A stretch of 64,000 nt of DNA from Billgrantia kenyensis (GTDB lineage Bacteria; Pseudomonadota; Gammaproteobacteria; Pseudomonadales; Halomonadaceae). This document shows positions 18,507 to 27,022 of the stretch, piece after piece. A model generated the notes under the pieces. It was not told the DNA's origin, searched no databases, and was given only the letters and a program-made list of their open reading frames with translations. Position numbers and translations under genes: made by a program. Numbering within the stretch: the first letter of the stretch is position 1; every line of letters begins with the position of its first letter. Location of the stretch: contig NZ_JACEFT010000006.1 of the NCBI RefSeq assembly GCF_013697085.1, positions 1-64,000 of the forward strand, given 5' to 3'.

Positions 18507-21500
18507 ATGTCCAAATTCTCGCTTCTCGATCCACCCCGCCCCTCCGGGGTCCGCGAAACCCTCTTCTGGCAAAGCCCGCCGGGAAGTGCAGTGGCGCTGT
18601 CGCTGGCCCACCTTGCCGATGATGCACCACTGCTGGTCATCACACCGGACACCGCCAGCGCACAGCGGCTCGAGAGCGACCTCAACTTCTTCGCGCGGGT
18701 GCCGGTACTGCCCTTCCCCGACTGGGAAACGCTGCCCTACGACAGCTTCTCGCCGCACCAGGATATCGTCTCGGAGCGACTGCGTACCTTGCGCCGGCTG
18801 CAGGATGGCGAACACGGTATCGTGCTGGTATCGGTCAATACCCTGATGCAGCGGCTTCCTCCGGCCGAGTATATCGCCGGGCGGGTGCTTACCCTCGAGG
18901 TGGGCATGCGGCTGGATCGCGAAGGCTTCCGCGAGAGCCTGTCGCGGGCCGGCTACCGCGCGGTGGAAACGGTCTACGAGCCCGGCGAGTACGCCCTGCG
19001 CGGCGCACTAATCGACCTCTACCCCATGGGCAGCGACAGCCCCCTGCGCATCGATCTGTTCGATGACGAGATCGACACCCTGCGCCGCTTCGACCCGGAT
19101 ACCCAGCGCAGCCAGGACAAGGTCGAGCGCGTCGAGCTGCTGCCCGCGCACGAGTATTCGCTGTCGCGCAGCGCCATCGCCTGCTTCCGCGAAGGGTTCG
19201 AAACCCTGTTCGATGTCGATCCACGCCAATGCCCGCTCTATGTGGATGCGCTCAAGGGCATCCCTGCCCCGGGGCTGGAGCAGTACCTTCCATTGTTCTT
19301 CGAAGAGACGGCGACGCTGTTCGACCACCTGGCCGATAGTACCCGGGTGGCCCTGATGCCCGGTATCCACTCCGCCGGGGAGCATCACTGGGCCGCCATC
19401 GACAGCCGCTACGAGAACCTTGGCGTCGACCCCACCCGCCCCCTGCTGCCGCCCCACCGCGCCTTCATTCCGGTGGCGGAGATATTCGCCGCCATCAAGC
19501 AGCATCCTCGCGTCGAGCTGACGGCCGACCCCGACCAGCCTCATGCTGACCAGGCTGCTGCCCGGGCGCTGCCGGAGGTAGCGATAAACGCGCGTGCCAA
19601 GCACCCACTGGCAGCCCTGGAACGTTTTCTGCAGGAACAGGATGCCATGCGCGTGCTGTTCGTCGCCGAGTCACGCGGTCGCCGCGAGGCGCTGGAAGAG
19701 ACCCTCGCCCCCCTGCAGCTAGCCCTCAGCCACGTCGACACTTTCGATGGCTTCCTTGAGCAAGACACAGCGCTTGCCATCACCGAGGGCGACGTCAGCG
19801 CCGGACTGTGGCTCGAACGGCCGAACCTTGCGGTGATCAGCGAGACAGAGCTGTTCGGCGACGTAGTGCGCCAGAGTCGTCGCCGAGAAAAAGCCACCGA
19901 CATGGACGAGCTGGCCATTCGCCACCTTGCCGAGCTGCGCCCTGGCGCCCCGGTGGTCCACCTGACTCACGGCGTCGGGCGCTATCGCGGTCTCGAACGG
20001 CTCGAAGCCGGCGGACAGGCAGCGGAATTCGTCGCCCTGGAGTATGCCGAAGGCGCCAAGCTCTACGTGCCGGTCGACAACCTGCACCTGATATCGCGCT
20101 ATGCCGGGGCCGACGATGAGCTGGCGCCGCTGCACCGCCTGGGCTCGGAACAGTGGGACAAGGCGCGGCGCAAGGCAGCGGAAAAGATTCGCGACACCGC
20201 CGCCGAACTGCTTGACGTCTATGCCCGCCGGGAAGCTCGCGAGGGATTTGCCTGCACCCTTCCCGATCAGGAATACAGCCGTTTTTCCGCCAGCTTTCCG
20301 TTCGAGGAGACCCCGGACCAGCGGGCCGCCATCGCTGCCGTGATTGGCGACATGACAGCACCCCGCCCCATGGATCGCGTGGTGTGCGGTGACGTCGGCT
20401 TCGGCAAGACGGAAGTGGCCATGCGCGCGGCTTTCCTCGCCGTGCACTCAGGCCGCCAAGTGGTGGTGCTGGTTCCCACCACGCTACTCGCCCGCCAGCA
20501 CTACGAGAACTTTCGCGACCGCTTTGCCGACACGGCGGTGCAGATCGAGCTGGTGTCGCGCTTCACTGCCGGCAAGGGCCAGGCGGCATCACTCAAGCGT
20601 ATCGAGAGCGGCCAGGCCGACATCGTGATCGGCACCCACAAGCTGCTTTCCAAATCGATGAAGCTGCCTAACATGGGCCTGCTGATCATCGACGAGGAGC
20701 ACCGCTTCGGCGTGTCCCAGAAGGAGCGCCTGAAGGAGCTGCGCGCCGAGGTCGACATCCTCACCCTGACCGCCACGCCGATACCGCGCACGCTCAACAT
20801 GGCCATGAGCGGCATCCGGGACCTGTCGATCATCGCCACCCCCCCGGCACGACGGCTTTCGGTGAAGACCTTCGTCCAGCAGCGCGACGAGTCGATCATC
20901 AAGGAGGCAATCCTGCGCGAGGTCCTGCGCGGCGGGCAGGTCTACTACCTGCACAACGAAGTCAAGACCATCGAGGCTGCCGCCGAAACGATCCGCAGCC
21001 TGGTGCCCGAGGCTCGCGTTGCGGTGGCCCACGGCCAGCTCCCCGAGCGGACACTGGAGCGGGTGATGTCGGACTTCTACCACAAGCGTTTCAACGTACT
21101 GGTGTGCTCCACCATCATCGAGACGGGAATCGACGTTCCCAGCGCCAACACCATCATCATCGAACGCGCCGACAAGTTTGGCCTGGCCCAGCTGCACCAG
21201 CTGCGCGGGCGCGTCGGCCGCAGCCACCACCAGGCCTATGCCTACCTGCTCGCCCCACCACCGCGGGCGATGACCAAGGATGCGGTGAAGCGCCTGGAAG
21301 CCATCGGTGCCGCCGAGGACCTGGGCGCTGGCTTCACCCTGGCCAGTCACGACATGGAGATTCGCGGTGCCGGCGAGCTGCTCGGCGAAGAGCAGAGCGG
21401 CCAGATGGAAGCCATCGGCTATACCCTCTACATGGAGATGCTGGATCGTGCCGTGGCCGCCATCCGCGCCGGCAAGACGCCGAACATCGAGACGCCGCTG

Positions 21501-21956
21501 AGCGAAGGCGTCGAGGTCAGCCTCAACCTGCCGGCGCTGATTCCCGACGACTACCTGCCTGACGTGCAGCAGCGACTGGTGATGTACAAGCGCATCGCCA
21601 GCGCCGCCGACGAAGCCGAACTCAAGGAGCTGCAGGTGGAGATGGTAGACCGTTTCGGACTGCTGCCGGCAGCGGTCAAGACCCTGATGCGCCAGACCCG
21701 GCTGCGCCAGCGCGCCGAACGGCTGGGGATCGTGCGCCTCGAGGCCGGCGCCGAGCGTGGGCGAGTCATCTTCGGCGCCCAGACCCGCGTCGACCCCCTG
21801 GTGCTGGTCAAGCTGATCCAGGCCGAGCCACAGCGCTACCGACTCGATGGCGCCGACACCCTGCGCTTCGAAGCCGCCATGGAGGGGGAAGAGCAACGCA
21901 TGCAAGCCCTGGAGCAGCTGCTGGAGACCCTCAACCGCAAGGTCGAAGCGGCTTGA
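18507..21956 (+). CDS. mfd: Transcription-repair coupling factor
   Basis: Mfd removes stalled RNA polymerase from damaged DNA and recruits UvrA. From the ATG at 18507 the product has 1149 residues, matching the usual length of about 1150; the in-frame ATG at 18414 lies within the -10 candidate. N-terminal UvrB-like domains (DWETLPYDSFSPHQDIVSERL) are followed by the RNA polymerase-interacting domain (about residues 460-540, LTHGVGRYRGLERL), then a RecG-like translocase with Walker A GDVGFGKTEVAMRA, DEEH box (IIDEEHRFG), TATPIPRTLNMAMSGIRDLS, and QLRGRVGRS, and a C-terminal TRCF domain. No obvious ribosome binding site precedes 18507, so the exact start remains open. Confidence 0.96.
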   Translation: MSKFSLLDPPRPSGVRETLFWQSPPGSAVALSLAHLADDAPLLVITPDTASAQRLESDLNFFARVPVLPFPDWETLPYDSFSPHQDIVSERLRTLRRLQDGEHGIVLVSVNTLMQRLPPAEYIAGRVLTLEVGMRLDREGFRESLSRAGYRAVETVYEPGEYALRGALIDLYPMGSDSPLRIDLFDDEIDTLRRFDPDTQRSQDKVERVELLPAHEYSLSRSAIACFREGFETLFDVDPRQCPLYVDALKGIPAPGLEQYLPLFFEETATLFDHLADSTRVALMPGIHSAGEHHWAAIDSRYENLGVDPTRPLLPPHRAFIPVAEIFAAIKQHPRVELTADPDQPHADQAAARALPEVAINARAKHPLAALERFLQEQDAMRVLFVAESRGRREALEETLAPLQLALSHVDTFDGFLEQDTALAITEGDVSAGLWLERPNLAVISETELFGDVVRQSRRREKATDMDELAIRHLAELRPGAPVVHLTHGVGRYRGLERLEAGGQAAEFVALEYAEGAKLYVPVDNLHLISRYAGADDELAPLHRLGSEQWDKARRKAAEKIRDTAAELLDVYARREAREGFACTLPDQEYSRFSASFPFEETPDQRAAIAAVIGDMTAPRPMDRVVCGDVGFGKTEVAMRAAFLAVHSGRQVVVLVPTTLLARQHYENFRDRFADTAVQIELVSRFTAGKGQAASLKRIESGQADIVIGTHKLLSKSMKLPNMGLLIIDEEHRFGVSQKERLKELRAEVDILTLTATPIPRTLNMAMSGIRDLSIIATPPARRLSVKTFVQQRDESIIKEAILREVLRGGQVYYLHNEVKTIEAAAETIRSLVPEARVAVAHGQLPERTLERVMSDFYHKRFNVLVCSTIIETGIDVPSANTIIIERADKFGLAQLHQLRGRVGRSHHQAYAYLLAPPPRAMTKDAVKRLEAIGAAEDLGAGFTLASHDMEIRGAGELLGEEQSGQMEAIGYTLYMEMLDRAVAAIRAGKTPNIETPLSEGVEVSLNLPALIPDDYLPDVQQRLVMYKRIASAADEAELKELQVEMVDRFGLLPAAVKTLMRQTRLRQRAERLGIVRLEAGAERGRVIFGAQTRVDPLVLVKLIQAEPQRYRLDGADTLRFEAAMEGEEQRMQALEQLLETLNRKVEAA

Positions 21957-22133
21957 AAGACGCTCACCACGGTGCCGGGACTCCCGTAACGTGCGGGAAC
22001 GCTATACTATGCGCAGGTGTCTCAATCGCAACCTTGACACGAACCCGGCGCCCCAGGAACGGAGGCGCATGACCGTCGCCCGGCGGCAGGCCCATGGCAC
22101 CACCAGGTGACACTAGATGAGATCAAGAAATCG

Positions 22134-23216
22134 ATGAACAACCCGACATTGACCAGGCGCATCGGTCTTGGCGCTGTCCTGTTCGGTCTGGCCGTCCTGC
22201 TGATGACGTCGGCCCTTGCCGAGGAAGACTCCCCCTCTGCCGAGGAGTTGCCCCGAGGCCATTACCTCATGCCCGACGAGGGCAACGTCATCGGCGAGAT
22301 CTACACGGTCGTCGTCGAAGAGGGCGATACCCTGCTGGACATCGGCCGTCGTCATAACGCCGGCTACGAAGAGATCCGCATGGCGAATCCCGACGTCAGC
22401 ATCTGGGCTCCCCAGCCAGGCAGCGAGGTGGTGATACCGGCCCAACACATCCTCCCGGACGCACCGCGCGAGGGCATCGTCATCAACCTTTCCGAGATGC
22501 GCCTGTACTACTACTCGCGTCCCGGCATCGTCGAGACGTACCCCATCAGCGTCGGCCGCGACGGCTTTGCCACCCCGGTTGGCGTGACACGTACCACCAT
22601 CAAGGTGAAGGACCCCCACTGGTCACCGCCTCGCTCAATGCGTGAGGAAGCCGCCGCACGCGGCGAGCCACCTCCCGCCGTGGTTCCACCAGGCCCCGAC
22701 AATCCGCTGGGACGCCACGCCATCCTGCTTGGCCTGCCAAGCTATCTGATTCACGGTACCAACATGCCCGACGGGGTCGGCATGCGCGCCAGCCGCGGCT
22801 GTATCCGCATGTTCCCGGAGGACATCGAGTCGCTCTACGAGCGCGTTCCCAGCGGTACCCAGGTCAATATCATCGACCAGCCATTCAAGGTGGCCTGGTC
22901 CGCGGATGGCGTGCTCTACGCACAATCCTTCCCGCTGCTCGAGGAGAACCAGGGGACCTTCGAGCCGATTCTCAATGCCATGGAAGTGCTGGCCAATGCC
23001 TTTGGAGAGGAGCGCCCGCCGGTCGACTATGCCCAGCTCCGCCGGGTCGTGGAAAACCCCGATGGCCGTCTGGTATCGCTGCTCAGAGTCGCCGATGAAG
23101 AGCCGACACCCCCTGTGGAAAGCCAGCCCGAAGGGCTCGATGAAGGCCTGTTCTCGGAAATCGAGCTCAGCCAGGTTTCCGGCCTCTTCAACGACCTGGA
23201 AGCCTATTTGCGCTGA
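22134..23216 (+). CDS. LysM-containing L,D-transpeptidase (YbiS/ErfK type)
   Basis: Enzymes of this type make 3-3 peptide cross-links or attach Braun lipoprotein to peptidoglycan in the periplasm. The product has a cleavable signal ending near ALA, a LysM-like domain (YTVVVEEGDTLLDIGRRH, about residues 55-105), a YkuD catalytic domain (about 110-260) with the histidine in HGTN and the active-site ASRGCIRM, and an extra C-terminal region of about 100 residues rich in acidic residues. From the ATG at 22134 it is 360 residues with a good signal peptide; a GTG at 22107 would add nine residues. It converges on an lpp-type gene that encodes a plausible substrate, and the two share a bidirectional terminator. 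Confidence 0.9.
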   Translation: MNNPTLTRRIGLGAVLFGLAVLLMTSALAEEDSPSAEELPRGHYLMPDEGNVIGEIYTVVVEEGDTLLDIGRRHNAGYEEIRMANPDVSIWAPQPGSEVVIPAQHILPDAPREGIVINLSEMRLYYYSRPGIVETYPISVGRDGFATPVGVTRTTIKVKDPHWSPPRSMREEAAARGEPPPAVVPPGPDNPLGRHAILLGLPSYLIHGTNMPDGVGMRASRGCIRMFPEDIESLYERVPSGTQVNIIDQPFKVAWSADGVLYAQSFPLLEENQGTFEPILNAMEVLANAFGEERPPVDYAQLRRVVENPDGRLVSLLRVADEEPTPPVESQPEGLDEGLFSEIELSQVSGLFNDLEAYLR

Positions 23217-23241
23217 TTTCACGCGTGACCAGGACCACACA

Positions 23242-23273
23242 CGAGAAAACCCCGCCGAAGCGGGGTTTTCTCG
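23242..23273. terminator. Bidirectional terminator between the L,D-transpeptidase and lpp genes
   Basis: Perfect 14-bp arms (23242-23255 and 23260-23273) surround the stable tetraloop CGAA. The arms carry A4 on one side and T4 on the other, so the hairpin should terminate transcripts arriving from both convergent genes. Confidence 0.9.
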
Positions 23274-23318
23274 TTGCAGAACCGCCATCGCCCGAAGGCG
23301 ATGTAACGCCCGGCAGAA

Positions 23319-23582
23319 TTACTTCTGCATGGAGCGCTGGAACATACGGTTCATTTCCTCACGGTTCTGCTCGGACATCTGCAGAGCCGCCTGGGCGTCA
23401 CGCTGGGCCTGGTTAGCGGTGTTCTGAGCCTGGGTGGCGATGCTGCGAGCTTCTGCAGCGTCGGCCTGAGCGGCTTCAGCAGTCTGGCGGACTTCGTCCA
23501 GAGCGGCATTGGTAGCACAACCAGCCAGGATAGCCATGGAGGCAGCAGCGGCGGTCAGCTTCAGGGTGGTCTTCAGAGTCAT
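23319..23582 (-). CDS. lpp: Lpp/OprI-type alanine-zipper outer-membrane lipoprotein
   Basis: This small abundant-type lipoprotein links outer membrane and peptidoglycan. The 87-residue product has a lipoprotein signal with lipobox LAGC (cysteine near residue 22), then an alanine-rich coiled coil with repeated AQ/AEA heptads, and ends MQK. A C-terminal lysine is the peptidoglycan attachment residue in Braun lipoprotein. The ATG at 23582 is preceded by AAGGAGAAC, an excellent ribosome binding site fitting high expression. An L,D-transpeptidase gene lies on each side. Pseudomonas OprI is the closest named relative by pattern. Confidence 0.92.
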   Translation of the reverse strand: MTLKTTLKLTAAAASMAILAGCATNAALDEVRQTAEAAQADAAEARSIATQAQNTANQAQRDAQAALQMSEQNREEMNRMFQRSMQK

Positions 23583-23773
23583 GATGTTCTCCTTGATTCT
23601 TCCTTGGTACTGCACAGGTTAGTACAGCGGCGTTGGTGTTGCCTGTGATCCAGGCTTCCTGCCAAATGCAGGTTCATAGCAGCGACTGCTGCCAAGCACA
23701 GGAATCAAACGCTGTTTTATAATACCCTACGGCGCTTGTCCATAGCTCGAAACGTCCCTTGCGTATCTTGAGC

Positions 23774-24388
23774 TTAGCGGATGACGACGCGAGTGCCAAT
23801 GTCGACCAGCTCGGAGAGCCTCTCGATCTCTGCATCGGTCACCGCCACGCAACCCTGAGTCCAATGATAGCTGGCATGAACCTCCGGGTCCGCTCTACCG
23901 AGACCATGGATCCCGATGAACCCCCCCAGTACGGTTTGCTGGGGCGGGTAACCGTGGCGCCGGTAGTAGGCGAAATAATCTGCGTAATCTTGTTCCGTGT
24001 AAAGCCCTGATGTCAAAGCCATGCGCGCATGAGCCGGCGTAGGATAGTCAAGCCCGATGAAAATGTGCCACTGGCTCTCCCAGTTGAAGCGGTTGACGCG
24101 AAATTCACCCTTGGGCGTCACGTTGCCACCGTAGGTGCGCATCGTGTCGGCCCCCGAGCGGCCCAGCGAGACCGGTGCGAACCGCTCGAGTAGCAGATCC
24201 CCGCGGTAGACGCTCAATGTGGCATCGCTGTCATCGACGAGAATCCACACCTCTCCCCCATGGCGAGGCAGGTCGGCGCGAGCCAGCATGGTCTCGATCA
24301 GGTTGGCCTGGGCCTCGTGCCCCACTGCCAGGGTGAGGGGCGCCAGCATGAGCAGCTGACTGAAGCGGCGGCGAGAAACGTCGGTCAT
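23774..24388 (-). CDS. YkuD-family L,D-transpeptidase-like protein with Tat-type signal
   Basis: The 204-residue product carries a YkuD catalytic domain with IGIHGLG and the active-site TQGCVAVTDAEIERL, so the histidine and cysteine are both present. The N-terminus SRRRFSQLLMLAPLTLA has the twin-arginine pattern and a hydrophobic core ending near AQA, implying folded export by Tat, unusual for this family. It could form cross-links, attach lipoprotein, or cleave them as the YkuD-fold enzyme DpaA does in E. coli. Its neighbour is the lpp gene upstream of which it lies on the same strand, separated by 191 bases. The family call is secure; the reaction is not. Confidence 0.85.
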   Translation of the reverse strand: MTDVSRRRFSQLLMLAPLTLAVGHEAQANLIETMLARADLPRHGGEVWILVDDSDATLSVYRGDLLLERFAPVSLGRSGADTMRTYGGNVTPKGEFRVNRFNWESQWHIFIGLDYPTPAHARMALTSGLYTEQDYADYFAYYRRHGYPPQQTVLGGFIGIHGLGRADPEVHASYHWTQGCVAVTDAEIERLSELVDIGTRVVIR

Positions 24389-24574
24389 CGTGGCCTCACG
24401 CTCGGATCGGTTCGACAGTTTTATAACGTATCGCCAGGCCGCTGTCAGTTTTCTTAACGTAACCGCTGGGTGCGTTGATGCAGCATGATCCCGGTCAATG
24501 GCCAGGTCCCAAGCTTACCTCTAGGCTCACTGGAAGTTTCAGTATTCCTGTTATCGTTGCCCCGGAGCCGAAGC

Positions 24575-26989
24575 ATGCCTACGTTTACCGAGCCTCCTAT
24601 GCCACCACGCCATGCTCAGCAGCAAACCGCCGAGCGCGATCCCGACTTCGCTGCCTGGGCCAGGGGGTTTGGCATGATATCCCACGGTCCGGTGACCCAG
24701 GCGTGCATCGCTCGCCTGCTGGAGCGTCATGCCCATACGCCCGAGCACAGGCGGGAGTGGCTCACCAAGCTGATGGCTGCCGACCGGCTGGCCAACATGG
24801 GCATGTGGCTGGTTGCCCACATGACCTATGGGCAACGGGTGCGGCTGGATGGCAAGCCGCTCGATGCCGCCGACTTCAAGCAGCGCCCCGAGGGGCATAC
24901 CGGCGGCACACTGAACATGGTTCCCGCCTACGTCGGCTACCTGACGGCCAACAGCCTCTCACGGCTGACCCGCAGCTGGATGATGGGGCAGGGGCACTGC
25001 GTAGCAGCCATCGACGCAATCAACGTGCTGGTGGACAACATGGGGCCGGCACACCATGAGCGCTACTCCCTGAGCGATGAAGGCCTGACGCGGCTGGTCA
25101 ACGACTTCTATCATTGCGCAGTCGACCCGACCGGCCACCCGGCGTCTCCGCTCGGCAGTCACGTCAACCCTCACACGGCCGGTGGCATGAGCGAAGGCGG
25201 CTACCTGGGCTTTGCAGGGCTTCAGTATGTGCACATGCCTCTTGCGCACCAGCATCTTGTGGCCTTTCTAAGCGATGGCGCCTTCGAGGAACAGCGAGGC
25301 AGTGACTGGATGCCACGCTGGTGGCGCGCCGAGGACAGCGGCCCCGTGGTACCGGTGATGATCGCCAACGGTCGTCGTATCGACCAGCGTACGACCATGA
25401 GCCAGTCAGGCGGGACGCACTGGTTCGAGGAGCACCTCATCCTCAACGGGTTTGCGCCGTTGACCATCGACGGCCGCGACCCCGCTGCCTTTGCCTGGGC
25501 CATTCTCTCGGCAGAGGCTGAACTGGCCGAACAGGTCTACGCCCTCGAAGCGGGGCACGGCCGCTATCCGCTGCGCCTGCCCTATGTCATTGCCGAAACC
25601 GTCAAGGGGTACGGCTTCCCCGGGGCCGGCACCAACGCGGCTCATAACTTGCCTCTCGACGGCAATCCGGCACTGGATGAAACGGCTCGCAGGCAATTCA
25701 ACGAGGGTGCCGCGGCACTTCACGTTCCCCTGGAAGAGCTGCGCCGAGCCGTAGCACAGCTCAACGATCACGCCACCAGCCAGCGCCCGAAGGAGCGCGA
25801 CCACGACCTGGCCACGGCGGTTGTCCCCACGCCTTCCATGCCGGAGATACCCGCCTTCACCCAGGGCGAGCTCATCTCTCCCATGGCCGCCATCGATGAC
25901 ATGTTTTGCCGTTTGGTGGAAGCCAATCCTGAACTGCGGGTACGCGTCGGCAACCCGGACGAGATGCGCAGCAACCGTCTCAACCAGACCCTGGACCTGC
26001 TCAAGCATCGCGTGACCGACCCCGAACCGGGTGTGGCCGAATCGCTTCACGGCTCGGTCATCACCGCCCTCAACGAGGAAGCCGTGGTCAGCGCCGCCCT
26101 GGGCAACAAGCAGGGGCTCAACCTGGTGGCCTCCTACGAGGCCTTTGCGGTCAAGATGCTGGGAGCCATGCGCCAGGAGATCATCTTCGCCCGCCATCAG
26201 CGCGAGGCGGGACGCGAGCCGGGCTGGCTGTCGGTCCCGCTGCTTGCCAGTTCGCATACCTGGGAGAATGGCAAGAACGAGCAGTCGCATCAGGACCCAA
26301 CCCTCTGCGAAGCCTGGCTCGGCGAGATGGACGACGTGGCACCCACGCTGTTTCCGGTGGATGCTCCCAGCGCCGTGCATGCCCTACAGCGTCTCTACGC
26401 CAGCCGCGGGCGTGTCGCAGTGGCCGTGGTGCCGAAGAATCCCGTGCCGGTGGTACTCAGCGCCGAGCAAGCGCAGCACCTGATCACGGATGGCATCCTG
26501 GCGCTGTCTACAGCACAGGATGCCCGCATCCAGCTCTTCGCGATCGGCGCTTACCAGCTGATTGAAATGCAGCGCGCCCAGTCACGCCTGCAGCAGGCAG
26601 GCATCCCCACTTCCCTGTTCGTGATTCAGGAACCGGGCAAGCTTCGCGAGGCCAGGGATGAACGGGAGGCAGACGCCACGCTGGGCGAAAGCCGCCTCAG
26701 CCAACTGGTGACCGATTGCCATGCCAGGGTCTTTCTCGCCCACTGCCGCCCCGAAGCGCTTTGCGGCGTGCTGAGGCCACTCGATACGGGGGGCGGCACA
26801 CGCTTTCTTGGCTACCGCAATCGTGGCGGCACGCTGGACGTCTTCGGCATGCTTTATGCCAATCGCGCCACCTGGGCGCATGTCCTCGAGGCAGTGAGCG
26901 AGGTGGCGAAGCTGAAGCTCGAGCAGCTGCTCGACGAGCCGGAACGGCAGGCGCTGGCCGGCGAGGGGGATCCTGAAGCCCTGCGCTGA
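24575..26989 (+). CDS. Phosphoketolase-family thiamine diphosphate enzyme, divergent
   Basis: Phosphoketolases split xylulose 5-phosphate or fructose 6-phosphate into acetyl phosphate and an aldose phosphate. The 804-residue length and overall order match that family: an N-terminal EGHTGGTLNMVPAY (compare GHWGTTPGLNFIY), MGQGHC (compare GPGHGGP), HVNPHTAGGMSEGGYLGFA, and a central DPEPGVAESLHGSVITALNEE. However, the thiamine-binding GDGEAETGP of typical enzymes reads SDGAFEEQRGSDW here. It is a distinct subfamily; I recall, but cannot verify, that some pipelines label similar proteins xylulose 5-phosphate 3-epimerase. The start at 24575 has GGAG upstream, while the longer frame has none. Confidence 0.75.
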   Translation: MPTFTEPPMPPRHAQQQTAERDPDFAAWARGFGMISHGPVTQACIARLLERHAHTPEHRREWLTKLMAADRLANMGMWLVAHMTYGQRVRLDGKPLDAADFKQRPEGHTGGTLNMVPAYVGYLTANSLSRLTRSWMMGQGHCVAAIDAINVLVDNMGPAHHERYSLSDEGLTRLVNDFYHCAVDPTGHPASPLGSHVNPHTAGGMSEGGYLGFAGLQYVHMPLAHQHLVAFLSDGAFEEQRGSDWMPRWWRAEDSGPVVPVMIANGRRIDQRTTMSQSGGTHWFEEHLILNGFAPLTIDGRDPAAFAWAILSAEAELAEQVYALEAGHGRYPLRLPYVIAETVKGYGFPGAGTNAAHNLPLDGNPALDETARRQFNEGAAALHVPLEELRRAVAQLNDHATSQRPKERDHDLATAVVPTPSMPEIPAFTQGELISPMAAIDDMFCRLVEANPELRVRVGNPDEMRSNRLNQTLDLLKHRVTDPEPGVAESLHGSVITALNEEAVVSAALGNKQGLNLVASYEAFAVKMLGAMRQEIIFARHQREAGREPGWLSVPLLASSHTWENGKNEQSHQDPTLCEAWLGEMDDVAPTLFPVDAPSAVHALQRLYASRGRVAVAVVPKNPVPVVLSAEQAQHLITDGILALSTAQDARIQLFAIGAYQLIEMQRAQSRLQQAGIPTSLFVIQEPGKLREARDEREADATLGESRLSQLVTDCHARVFLAHCRPEALCGVLRPLDTGGGTRFLGYRNRGGTLDVFGMLYANRATWAHVLEAVSEVAKLKLEQLLDEPERQALAGEGDPEALR

Positions 26990-27022
26990 ACCCTGCCGTG
27001 AAGCAACCGACTGCCTTCAGGC

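Noticed and set aside
20589..21905. A 438-codon minus-strand open frame opposite mfd, and the similar 373-codon frame at 38044-39165 opposite topA
   Set aside because: Both lie antisense to conserved enzymes, lack recognisable domains or ribosome binding sites, and follow from third-position GC bias.
23701..23760. A promoter for lpp around TATTATAAAA on the minus strand
   Set aside because: The AT-rich -10-like stretch is there, but no -35 box sits at a proper distance, so I did not annotate it.
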